From Diphasiastrum complanatum (taxonomy: Eukaryota > Streptophyta > Lycopodiopsida > Lycopodiales > Lycopodiaceae), in the NCBI GenBank assembly GCA_029204225.1, contig CM055104.1, positions 23,358,285 to 23,422,284 of the forward strand: DNA of 64,000 bases, given 5' to 3'. Made by a program: the position numbers and the translations under genes. The notes beneath the pieces were generated by a model. The model worked only from the letters and a program-made list of their open reading frames with translations. It was not told the origin of the DNA and did no database searches. Below are positions 37,330-48,120 of this stretch, piece after piece. The stretch's first letter is position 1, and the number at the start of each line of letters is the position of its first letter.

Positions 37330-38230
37330 GAAGACTTGAGAGGAATTCATGCTGAATTTGGTGAGCACCACATTGATCTTAAAGAAGATGTTGTTCATGT
37401 CTGACAAAGACAATATAGTCTCAATCCAAAGTACTCTCTTATGGTGAAAGATGAACTCAACAAGCACCTTAAGGCATGAATCATTTATCCCGTCTTAAGT
37501 AGTGAATGGGTGTCCCCCATTGTTGTAGATCCAAAGAAGAAGACTGGCAAGAAATTTGCCAGAAATTCAAGAAGCTGAATACTGCTACCAGGAAAGATCA
37601 CCATCCATACCCTTCATGGATTCCATTCTAGACCAGGTTGCTGGACAAGAACGTTATAGTTTCTGTGATGGTTTCTCTGGCTATAATCAAGTTGGAGTAA
37701 GGAAGGAGGATCGGTCGAAGACCACATTTACTAATGATTGGGACACTTACGCCTACAATAAAATGCCCTTTGGTCTTTGCAATGCGCCAGTGACTTTTCA
37801 GAGAATTATGATGTTAATTTTTGTTGGGTTCCTAAGAAAATTTCTTGAAATTTTCATTGATAATTTCTGTGTTTATAGTGATATCAAATCTCATATCCAG
37901 AAACTGAAACGCACATTAAGAGGTGTCGAAAAACTTGCTTGTCACTCACCCCGTTTATTCGAAATGAGAGAAGGTATACTTTTGGGACACATGATATCGA
38001 GCAGAGGAATAGAAGTCGACAAACCTAAAGTCGAGGTTATAAAGAATCTCCTGATACCAGCAAATCTACGTGAACTAAGAGTCTTCTTAGGACATGTGGG
38101 TTATTACCGAAGATTTATCCAGAACCATGTCTCGATTGATCACGACAAGATGAGTATTACAACTATCCCTTGCTCCCACCTTCAGATTAAAAAATCAGGT
38201 CATCTTTGCTTTGAAGAAAGGGAACCTTAA
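37330..38230 (+). pseudogene. Ty3/gypsy reverse transcriptase (element 2), truncated
   Basis: Pieces in order: YSLNPKYSLMVKDELNKHLK, SEWVSPIVVDPKKKTGKKF, then a frame change near 37610. Next come PFMDSILDQVAGQERYSFCD, GFSGYNQVGVRKEDRSKTTF and MPFGLCNAPVTFQRIM. The catalytic YxDD box reads FIDNF (37853-37867): the second Asp is Asn, one G-to-A change. The C-terminal part LRVFLGHVGYYRRFI is present near 38085, after which homology ends at about 38145. RNase H and integrase are missing. The enzyme is dead. Confidence 0.9.
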
Positions 38231-38239
38231 GTTTTGACA

Positions 38240-38815
38240 AGTGGCTTTCAATCCACTAACTTGTTGTCAACTTGCTCATGTTTGAAGAATCCCTCACAAT
38301 CATAGACTCATTTGAGTTGATGAAGAGAGAGAAGATCCAACCCTTTGATCATTTCAAGAGTCACTATTGTCTTGTCCTTTTTGTTATATCGCTCCCTCTT
38401 AATGATTGCATCACATAATAAAGAAGAAACATCTTCTTGAACATTAGAAGTCATTGAAAATATATTAGTCAACTACTTGATCATAAATAAAACTTGAAAA
38501 AACCTTTCTATCCAAAAATGAAATTCTCATCAAACATGTAAAAGAAGTCTTATATGATAATGATTTGAGACCTCATTATCATTTACAATGTCTCCAAACA
38601 TAAGACTCTCTACTTTGTACTCTACTAAAGAAATGACTTTCTTGGACTCATTATGAGAAAATGTAGACGAACAACACTTTGCACAACTAGCATAATGAAC
38701 ACTAGAGTGAAAAATCCCAAGACTATTTTGGATAAAAAAAATTCACTAAAATGGCTTTTTTTGACAAATATAGAAAAACTAACTGACTGGAGGAAGATCT
38801 GAGTGCAATAAATGC
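38240..38815. other. no gene recognised
   Basis: AT-rich sequence abutting the truncated gypsy polymerase; nothing identifiable. Confidence 0.35.
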
Positions 38816-38819
38816 TTGG

Positions 38820-39290
38820 TAGGCTCGGCGAAGGTTCTTATGGCAAATCAAAGGATTTTTTCAATATGGCGAGTGTTTTGCTTCAGAAAAACTGGCGAAG
38901 GTTGGCCAAAGGTTGAAATAGAGATACTAATATTTTTGTAAAAAAGACTCATTGATTTTCAGATATAGTATGAAGAATAATTAGTGAAGTTGGCGAAGGT
39001 TCAGACGAAGGTTCTTAGAGAGAACTGGTTATCAGAAACTCAAAAAACGTTCTCTTTGTCTTCTTTTTTTGGATTTAGCCTTCGCCGACCTATTTGTGAG
39101 TAGATATGTATCAGATGCAACTATAATAGATTGTGGGCGAGGGTTGGTGGTTGTTTTAGGTGTTTAGAGATTTTTTACTATTTTTGGCTAGTTTTCTCAA
39201 GTTTCTAGAAAATGGTTGGGACGTAACCTTTTCCCTTCAAATTATAAGTTTACTGCATCAGGGTGGTCCTGCTTGCAAGTCAGCGAAGGT
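38820..39290 (+). repeat. second region rich in GGCGAAGGTT
   Basis: Exact words at 38827, 38894 and 38992, and near-copies at about 39004 (GACGAAGGTT), 39135 (GGCGAGGGTT) and 39282 (AGCGAAGGTT), with a minus-strand relative near 39079. This mirrors the gypsy element 1 leader 9.5 kb upstream. Confidence 0.55.
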
Positions 39291-39399
39291 TGGTTGCAAG
39301 GGAACAAAAATATATCAAGGTTTGATGAATATTTTGCCCTCTTTTGTTTCCAAATTGCAGAAAAAGATCGATTTTTGATGTTTCGCTATTTTTTTGAAA

Positions 39400-41825
39400 T
39401 CTAGATCCAATGATGTACTTACTGTCTGTCATTCCTTGCTCATCAATCTAAGGTGATTACAAGCAAGAAATCCAAACAAAATCACTTGGGATCATTTGTA
39501 AAGGTTTTAGATAGATGAAGAATATATGTAAATATAGTTGTAAAGCAAAAGAAACTTAAAGACTTTGTAAGGGTGGTTTCAAAAGGAAACGTGATGGGCT
39601 AATGTTAGTGACAAAGGCTTGGAATCTTGGCGAGATGGAGTTCTAAAAAAGCCTCCATTTAGGGAACTTAATGTGTGAGAAATTGAAGTGAAAAAACAAA
39701 GACTCTTTGAATCCTAGCAAGGAAGAAATTTCCGGTATCTAAAAATTGAAAGTTCCTTGGATTGAAAGGATTCCCTAAATATGAGCACAAGTAAAGTGGA
39801 ATCATTGGATGCTAATGAATCATCTTTGGAAAAGTTGAACCAAAGAAAATGTTATTACCATATATGTCATTCATGCCACATCATTTTTATATTCCGAAGG
39901 AAATTCTTCAAAAATTACATCTTTGTTTCCTATATCAACTTCTTAGGAGAAATTATAAATTTTTCTCTTAGGTTTCAAAGCAAAACTAGGATTGCAATCA
40001 GACTATTTGAAAAATATAACTAAGGAATATTAGACGTCTCAGATAACTGATTATAAGTATTTTTAATATATCATAGCTCAAGCAAAGCTAATGCAACAAA
40101 TTTCAAGAGCACTGAAGCAAGAATTCAAAGATATTTCGTATGTATGGAGCCTTAAGTTTATAGTGGTCCAAATAACATGTTAAAGGGATTTTTTTTCCTA
40201 ATTTGATGTTGTTGATTTTATTGTTTTTGTAATCTTATGATACACAAGTATAATCTCTAATTTGTAAAGAAAGAGCTAACGCTTTGAAAGATACATTGAG
40301 AAATTTTACTTGGTTCATTAGTGTGAAATTGATGCATTTTATGAAAATCAACAAATCCATGTAACTATATTCTTAATCTTGATACAAGAAACGAAAATAT
40401 TGTATCAAAAATATTTTTTAACTTTCAGGTAGACCCAGTGCTTATAATCATTAAAAAATAGCTAATAAGAGTTATGTATCTCGTACACTAAAGGCTCTTG
40501 AACGAGCGAGATTTCAAAAATAGAACAACAGTAGATTACTTGGCTTAATAGAAACTCCACATAGGCGCCTTATAAGAAAACTCAAGTATATTATTTAAGA
40601 TACTAACATTGAGAACAAGGCCTTCCCGATAGGAGGAAGGACCCAACCCAATGCGCATCCATTAGAAAATACTTGGGCATGAAAATTTTAGTTTAAAACA
40701 AATGCAAAATGAGAACATTTTCCAATATGCTCTACAAATAAGTGAGTAATTAGATAAATTTAAATGGCCACATGGAACAAACAAGATGCTATGTTTTCTT
40801 TCAATTTGTAATGAGAAATCATGAAAATAATTATTTTCTGATGTTTAAAACAAATTCTTAATGTGGGATTTATATTATAAAGAGTATTAGAGAAAAAAGA
40901 TTAGAATAAGATAAATAAGATATTCAAGTAGTTGAAAGGTTGACAAAAATCAAAAGGAGCCTTTGGATTTGACAAATTTGAAAATAAATGGGTTTGTCTT
41001 GGACTTTGATTATGATTATAGATCCAAATTATTCAAAACGTAGACTATAAGTAGCAAAACAGCTAAAATTATGATAAGATTGCCTTGGTTTTGCTTTCAC
41101 GCCCTAGAAAAAATAAAATCATCACAAAAAAACATTAGAGGAGTTCTAAATCCAAAAAAGACCCTTTGTAAAGATTCCTTGTATATTTTTTCTCAGATTT
41201 TTCTTACACATGGACCAATCAAAACACTCAAATTTGAAATCTATGTAACGTAACTTTTTGAGTCCACATTTTGATTCCATACTAAAAATGGCATAACTTT
41301 TTAGTGGTAAGTCCAAATTTAGCAAAGTTTAGTGCATTGGAAAGTGCTCGGCAAGGGCTTTCCAATGATATGTTATATGACATACTTTTGAACTACGATT
41401 AAAAAGTTATGGCAAGTCAAAAGTATTAGTGTCATAGTATTTTAATAATAAAAAAGGCATCTTGCACGAATTCTTAAAGGGTCTTTTTGGAACTCAAAAC
41501 TCCTCTAATGATTGTGGATTTTAGAAATAATTGTTTAGAGACTTTTCACAAAATCTCTTCACTATGGGGTTGACAATAGGATTGAAAATAGATAAGAGTC
41601 GATAGTAATTGAATATCTACAGCCTTGCAAATTTTTTATATTTTGATCATGTTTAGTTGTTGATTAGATATAGTCAAGACAATGACATTGTAGATAGGTG
41701 GTTCAATATGGCATTTACTAATTTGACTAAAGAGTTAATAAAAAGAAAAAAGAAAAGTCAACCTAATCCACTATTGAATGGAATGATAAATTGAATCGAT
41801 ATTTAGAAAAATTCAAAAGTTTGGT
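39400..41825. other. no gene recognised; one small hairpin
   Basis: Over 2 kb of AT-rich sequence. A short hairpin with a perfect ATTGGAAAG / CTTTCCAAT stem lies at 41337-41367. No coding match. Confidence 0.4.
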
Positions 41826-41829
41826 TGTT

Positions 41830-42200
41830 TCTACTCCTATTTTAAAAATTATGGATTCAGATTTATCTTTTATCTTTAGAATTGATGCAAGTAATTCAGC
41901 GGTCGGAGCAGTTCTTGTTGCATTATGCAACTCAGGAACATGAATTATTGATTGTGATATGCATGGACTTAGAATTTGGAGACATTATCTATATGAGAAT
42001 AAGTTTATAGTATATACAGATCACTAGCCTCTGAAATACTTTTGCAATCAACATTTGAGGGGTACTTGATGGGTTAAGCTTATACAAGAATCTAATCATG
42101 AGATCTGATACATCAAAGATAGCTCTAATCAAGTTGTAGATGCTCTCATGTAGATCGATGAATTTTCATTCACCCAGATTTCTCCAGATATGTATCTCTC
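41830..42200 (+). pseudogene. Ty3/gypsy RNase H remnant
   Basis: Reads FIFRIDASNSAVGAVLVAL then IWRHYLYENKFIVYTDH and ending NQVVDALM. These match the gypsy RNase H order DASN..VGAVL, WRHYLY...F...TDH..LKY, N.VADALSR. Several TAG and TGA codons interrupt it (for example TAG after TDH, where Gln/Trp-type residues are usual). Confidence 0.8.
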
Positions 42201-42499
42201 AATGAGAGGAAAGTTTAAAAATGATTCTCATTTTGCTCATATATGAAAGTTCATACAGATCACAATTAATAAAAAGTGGACCTGAGATTGGATCAAGGGG
42301 ATCTTACTTAATTAGAAAAAAGAAGAAGGTTATAAAATAATTTGTCATTTGAGATGGACTACTATTCTAGAATGGGAAATTTTGTGTGCTAGAGGATGAT
42401 CAATTAAGGAGATTTTTTTTTTTAATGTCATGATGTACCCTGTGAGGTCATTCATGAATACATAGCACTTTAAAATCAGTCAGAAGAGAGTTTTATTAG

Positions 42500-42740
42500 C
42501 CAAAACCCAAGCCAGATGTCGAGTCTTATGTGGAGAGGCTTAAGCCCTGTCAGCTAGCCAAATTATAACGCCTCAAGACTGGAGGATTATTACATCCCTT
42601 AGATATTCCATTGAAGAGATGAAAAAGTATATATATGGATTTTGTAGTTGGAATTTTGAGAGCCCAATGGCAAAATGATTATATTTGAGTTGTAGTGGAT
42701 AGGTTAGTTAAAATAGCTATGTTTATACCAATTTGAAAGA
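42500..42740 (+). pseudogene. Ty3/gypsy integrase core remnant
   Basis: Fragments read CQLAK, then HPLDIPLKR, then IYMDFVVGILRAQWQNDYI and VVVDRLVKIAMFIPI. These fit the start of the gypsy integrase (CQ..K....GLLQPL.IP...W..I.MDF..GLP......I.VVVDRL.K.AHFI). The rest of the core is absent because a protease-like frame starts directly after it. Confidence 0.75.
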
Positions 42741-42749
42741 CATGGTGAA

Positions 42750-43000
42750 AAATCAAGAAGTTAGTATTTTAATGGATAGTGGTTCAACTCATAATCTTAT
42801 CGATTCTCACCTCATGTAGGAACTCAGCTTGGAAACTGAAGGTAGCAACCATAGATATAAAATACATCTAGTTTGATGTACAAAATTGGAAACTTGAGAA
42901 GTTATGGTACCAAAGCTCTGCTCCCAGTTTTGATTTAAGACTATGGAGAATAAGTTAATTTTATGTTATGATGCTTTTCCAATTAGGCAAAGACAATACC
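42750..43000 (+). pseudogene. Ty3/gypsy aspartic protease fragment
   Basis: The frame reads VSILMDSGSTHNLIDSHLM with an intact Asp-Ser-Gly (42775-42783), typical of chromovirus-type gypsy proteases (LIDSGSTHNFI). A stop follows at once. Its position directly after an integrase start is not the normal gypsy order. Confidence 0.75.
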
Positions 43001-43164
43001 GACTCAAGATTCTTGGTAAAATATGTGAGTAACATATGTAGATTCTAAAGGAATTTGCCAGATAAGAATGTGTTTATGTACTGGGTCATAGTGAGATTAT
43101 TCACATATGTGCACGATTAATCTTGTATGAATCTATTATATATTCCTGGTTACTAGAAAATTTT

Positions 43165-43600
43165 TGGTGCACTTAACCTAGTTGGTGCACACATTGTGAT
43201 TGTACCTAAAAAGAAAAGAGGAAAGATAAGAGTATGCCAAGATTTTCAGAAGCTAAATGATGCAACCAAAAAATGATTATCATCCTTTGCCATTCACGGA
43301 TTCAATTTTGGACAAGGTTGTAGGTTATGAAAGATATAACTTTATGGATGAATTTTTTTTATTATAGCTAGGTACAGAGTAAAAAGGACGATTAAGATAA
43401 GACTACCTTTACAACAGACTAGGGAACCTATGCATAAACTAAAATGCCATTTGGACTCTATAATGCTCTTGCAAGATTTCAGAGAATGATGACAATCATT
43501 TTCCAAGATTTCTTGAGGAAATGTTTGGAAATATTCATAGATGATTTTTGTGACATTTGGTCAATAAGCCAGACTTATCAAGAAGAATAGCACGTTGGAT
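43165..43600 (+). pseudogene. Ty3/gypsy reverse transcriptase remnant
   Basis: Contains IVPKKKRGKIRVCQDFQKLN, then MPFGLYNALARFQRMM, then FLRKCLEIFIDDFC with the YxDD-type box preserved as FIDD. The middle is broken by stops and a frameshift near 43270-43430. The homologous frame ends at about 43560. Confidence 0.85.
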
Positions 43601-43990
43601 TTTCCTTTTATTGGAATTTGATGATATTGTTGAAGTTCGACCCGGTAAGCATCATACAAATTTAGATTATTTATCAAGGCTCAAAACCACAAAACCCAAA
43701 TTTGAAATTTCTTATTGACTTCCAATTGAAGAAGTTATGATTATAAATATTGATGTTTCCTAGTATGCTGATTTTATATAATATTTGCAAACATTGGAAT
43801 ATCCACCATGAATGACTTGAGAAGAGAAAAATGTGTCTCGATATCGAGTTGCACCTTATGCAATAATTACTTGTGTATTATATAAAATGGGTAATGATGA
43901 TGAACTAAGAGAATGTTTGGAAAAACATCAAACACAATTGGTTATCAAATCCTTTCATGAAGAAGATGCTGGAGGGCATTTTGACTAGTC
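43580..43990 (+). pseudogene. RNase H tail and integrase zinc-binding domain (gypsy)
   Basis: ARWIFLLLEFDDIVEVRPGK then HHTNLDYLSRLKT matches the RNase H C-terminus. RYRVAPYAIITCVLYKMGND then LRECLEKHQ and FHEEDAGGHFD follows, matching the HHCC zinc finger of gypsy integrase. The join from RT (43560) to here lacks most of RNase H, so there is an internal deletion. Confidence 0.75.
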
Positions 43991-43999
43991 CTAAATATA

Positions 44000-46259
44000 A
44001 ATGGATAGAAAAAGGCTTCTAGGCCTATATACACGAATAAAGGGGCTCATGGCCAACAAAGGAAAATAGTCCTTGCAATCTGTGTAGTCTATGGACTACT
44101 TATGGACCCAGTAGACCATAGATGCAATTTACCTTGCAGACCATATATATAATGTGTAACAAGCTCGTCATGCTGGATACTAATGAATAAGTAAGCCTAG
44201 CTTCTTGATTTCGGCTCATATACAAGTAATGCAGAGGTCTTCCGTATTGGAGTTTAATATTACTCCTACTCACCTGAATTCATCTTTTGAGTACTCCTAA
44301 ACTTTGTGAATATCCACTCTCTATAACAGTCTACAACTTTTACTTGCATAGTCGAATAGTCTATATATACATAGACATTTGAAGCAAAGCAAGATCGACT
44401 AGACATGCTTGACTTTGAGTCCATTGACATCGACTTAAGGGCAAACAATTGACTCGACTCATTCGACACCCTCGACTGTCGACTATTACCACTCAAAACA
44501 GAGCTCTTCCTCTGCTCTATTCGATATAGATGACGTCACCGTGTTCAAATTACTACCATGCAATAATTGTTCTCCTTTCACGAATGTTACCTACACAGTT
44601 TACACTAAACGATCCAACCTTGTAATCTTCATGACCTCTATCACTGATGTATATATATCTACAATAAAACATAATCGAAGAGATAATAATAGAATAGAGA
44701 TCCATAGATCAAGAAGCGTGAATCAGAGTTCCTATGTGAACTCCATTGTATCAGACTATCTGATTCCTCAAAATCAGAGATCACAAGCGAGAGTGAGAGC
44801 AATTCAAGAAGTAGAGATATGACTTAACCTGTAACTAGCATAGTGGGACCACAACACATAGTGCATTAGTACTGTGAGAATGCAAAACACCTGAATTCAA
44901 CTATCTCAAAGGAACCCGTCCGTTCTAGCTTTGAAAGCATAAAAGAAGCGTCTCACCCAAACACGGCTGCATGTGCGTCTCTCACCCAAACACGGAGTGC
45001 ATCCAGTGACATCGAGCAACTTCAAAACGACAACAAACATGACAACGAAAGAAGAAAACTTGAAATCCAAAATCATAGGAAATCGAAACCCACGTGTCAA
45101 TCTCTCAATAATCGGGAAGCCTCAAAAAATAAATATAAACATTTGGAAAAAGAAGAAGCAATAGTTGGAAATAAGCCTAAGAAAATAACCAATTTATTTA
45201 AGATTGCCACATGTCAAGCTCACAAAAACCAAAAATACAAATAAAAAACATTTGTTTATGTCATTTGAATTCAAACCAAAACACAAGCATGTGAATGTTT
45301 GACGATTGCAAGGCAGGGACAAAAATGGACTTCAAGATTCATAGCAGTGCTCGCGAAAAACCTACAAAACCTTACGAGCTCATTTTTAAATATATATATT
45401 CACCTACTAAATTTATAGTTGTTGATATGACAGTTTCAAAATCAGAAAAAAGGAAAACATCATTGAGTGAAAAACAATAATTGGAACAAAATTTTTATAA
45501 GCAGTCAGACCTTACATACAAACAAGGATAACTGGAATGCATATAAATGTTTTGAATGCTAATATGATCAGAAAATGAGACCTTGCTTCTGGATATTTGA
45601 ACAACACTACCCTGCCATGACAACTCACAAATAACCGCTATGCAAGCAAACCTATTTTAGATTTCAATGGTTCTAATATGAAACAAAAACCTTGTTGTAA
45701 AAATTAGTAAAGAATGAGTGCAGTTTCTGAACATTTTTGGCCATATCAATCGAAACTGGGTCAAATAGATCAGCTATGCCATGATCTTATTGTGAAATAT
45801 GTTTCAATAAAATATGTTCTTGCTAAGTTTTGTATTTGCAGAAGAGTGGTATTCTCTTTTGTTTAAATGGAAAACTTGTGAACTACCTAGAACAAACTGT
45901 TAAGTACAAAACTATGAATCCAAATATTGTTTAATATCTATTACTTGTTGTTGCTTCATATGGCAACTTTTTATTAAAGCCGGTTGTTTGTCGTGCTAGT
46001 CCTAGCTATGTTATTATCACTTTGAGTTTTAAACAAAGGTGAAACTGGCAAATAAAATGCCGTAATCGGCCATTTTTGTTTAGTTCTAGACCATACATTA
46101 TATGACATTGAGAATATACGACGCATTCCTCATGAAACAGAAACATAGTAGTATCCAACGAAGGTCAAATTTACATTCAAAAATTTCCTGATACATTTCT
46201 TTACTTCCAAAACCTTCATATTTGAAGTGCGCATCCAAAAACCTCTTATTACAACATAA
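44000..46259. other. no gene recognised
   Basis: AT-rich with short frames on both strands. A run of GTCGACT/TCGACT words at 44385-44490 and a local palindrome around TAGTCTATGGACTA (44078-44091) are the only structure I see. Confidence 0.35.
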
Positions 46260-47192
46260 CTAGTACGTAAGCATTAAAACTTTACTTCCTACAACATTCA
46301 CAACACTGGTATTTTTCACATTCCTTTCATTGATCAAAACCAGCATATCAATCTCATCTTGAACAACTTTACTATTCCACCAATCATCATCTACACTAGC
46401 ACTACAATCCACAGAATTCTCAGTATTAGCAACATCACAGTAGTATTGAAGCCATCCCAGCAGAAAAACCGTGAACTGAATCATAAAGTTTTCTCTCAAA
46501 ATCAAGAGCATCTTGCCACGAAATGTCCCCTCCGGTTCCAGGAATTGCGCATGCTACATTTTGAAGAGCTCTCATCTCGATACCTCAAAAATCCGAATTA
46601 TAGCGCATGTAGCCCTCTCTTGACATGTGCGTAGTGAGTTTCATACCAATTTCCGAAGGAACGCCCATACAGTTGAATCATTTCACAAAAGATACACGAG
46701 CACTTTTGTTCGTTATGAAATCAACGTCACATCCAGGAATATCTTTTGCCATACTTTTCATCCATTTAGAAATTGTTTTCAAACCAACTCTCTGTTTCGA
46801 AAACCACTGCACAACACAATAAGATATCAAAATTCTTAAAAGCAACCTAAAAAAAAAAAACACAAAATATTCACTACTGAAAAGAAAAACATACCACTTT
46901 AGCATTACGTCTTGGTCCATCAATTGCTCGCAAGAAGAATGGATGTGAAGCACCCACCGTCGTCAGAATTCCAAACAGACAAATGGGAAAAATACTCTTC
47001 AAAAGTGTGAATTACATAAGCTAAGTAGCAAGTGACAAGTTGCCTAAGTTTTTCAAGCTTACAATGAAGAAGATCAACTTTATGATTCTTAGAAGCTCGT
47101 TCATCAAATCTAATAAATGTTCCCATGTTATCAAAACAAACTTCAAGTCTGAAATGCACAAATTGTACAGCTCTGTGTGTCCACGAACACAA
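46260..47192 (-). pseudogene. tyrosine-recombinase-like gene (Crypton/DUF3504-like), decayed
   Basis: Two minus-strand exons are split by an 88-bp GT-AG intron (46894-46807). Exon A (47192-46895) reads FIRFDERASKNHKVDL, then FEEYFSHL, then after a frameshift SHPFFLRAIDGPRRNAKV. Exon B (46806 down) reads WFSKQRVGLKTISKWMKSMA, then FITNKSARVSFVK, a TGA, FNCMGVPSEIGMKLTTH and GYMRYNS. This matches the catalytic half of eukaryotic tyrosine recombinases of the Crypton/DUF3504 type: KTR-like strand, WY...G.N.L...MK, TNHSAR (catalytic His and Arg; His is Lys here), GVP..EI...TGH (His kept; TTH here) and a C-terminal Tyr. Such enzymes join DNA by a covalent Tyr intermediate. Stops at 46680-46678 and 46587-46585 and the shift show decay. 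An acidic C-terminal block (46500-46260) follows. The first catalytic Arg is not located. The family call is by pattern and memory. Confidence 0.55.
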
Positions 47193-47214
47193 AAATTATG
47201 ACAAGCATAAAATG

Positions 47215-47310
47215 CAAGCCCCGGCCCTACTCGGCCTCCCGCCCTCGGGCATTGGGTCCCTCCCAGGGTGGAACGGCCTCGAGGGAGGTCCTTCGCCCCA
47301 CCTAACAGGT
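47215..47310. other. short GC-rich island
   Basis: About 95 bp of GC-rich sequence (CCCCGGCCCTACTCGGCCTC and CCTCGAGGGAGGTCC) in AT-rich surroundings. It sits between the recombinase-like exon and the 200-bp tandem repeats. It may be part of an unidentified transposon. Confidence 0.35.
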
Positions 47311-47349
47311 ACGGAAAGTACTGGCTCCCATGCTCTCTCTCTTAGCTCC

Positions 47350-47733
47350 ACGCATATATATATCCATTTCTCTCTATAAGAAACTTCTAGAATTTTCTCT
47401 CTCTACTCATTTCTGGAAAGTTCCACAAAACTGCCAGTCACCCTTCAGCTGCGCCCTTCAACTGCTTGTCATTGAAGACTTAGGGCTCATGTGGCCCAAT
47501 CAACAGTCAAGAATCATCTTTTATCCATGACAGCCTTCTCTCTCTCTCTCACAAGAATCATATATCCTTCTCTCTATAGGAAACTTCTAGATTTTTCTCT
47601 CTCTACTCATTTCTAGAAAGTTCCACAAAACTGTCGGTCACCCTTTAGCTGCGCCCTTCAACTGCCTGTCATTGAAGACTTAGGGCACACGTGGCCCAAT
47701 CAACAGTCAAGAATCATCTTTTATCCATGACAG

Positions 47734-47810
<77 letters not shown>

Positions 47811-48120
47811 CACATTATCGCTATTTTTCATTCTAAAACCCTAAAAAAAGTGTAACCCTAAAAAAGCCCTAATTTTTTGAAAAATCTTCTCCCTCACCCT
47901 CGTCAAGCCGGCTTCTCCACACACACACATATATATCCCTCTCTCTCTCTATGAAACTTCTAGATTTTTCTCTTTCTACTCTTTTTTGGAAAGTTCTAGA
48001 AAACTGCCCGTCACCCTTCAGCTGCGCCCTTCAACTACCTGTCATTGAAGACTTAGGGCACACGTGGCCCAATGAAAACGCAAGAAACGCGTTTTCTCCA
48101 TCACTGATGACATTCTCTCT
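47350..48120 (+). repeat. three direct repeats of about 180-200 bp with (CT)n
   Basis: Copies start near 47371, 47571 and 47943. Each contains AAACTTCTAGA, then GGAAAGTTC, then GTCACCCTTYAGCTGCGCCC, then GTCATTGAAGACTTAGGG and GTGGCCCAAT. The first two are exactly 200 bp apart. The (CT)n at the end of copy 2 (47739-47807) is expanded; copy 3 lies after 140 bp of unrelated sequence and has diverged at its end. Confidence 0.92.

Noticed and set aside
47371-48120. CRISPR-like array
   Set aside because: Repeats are about 200 bp, only three, with unequal spacing, in a eukaryotic genome.
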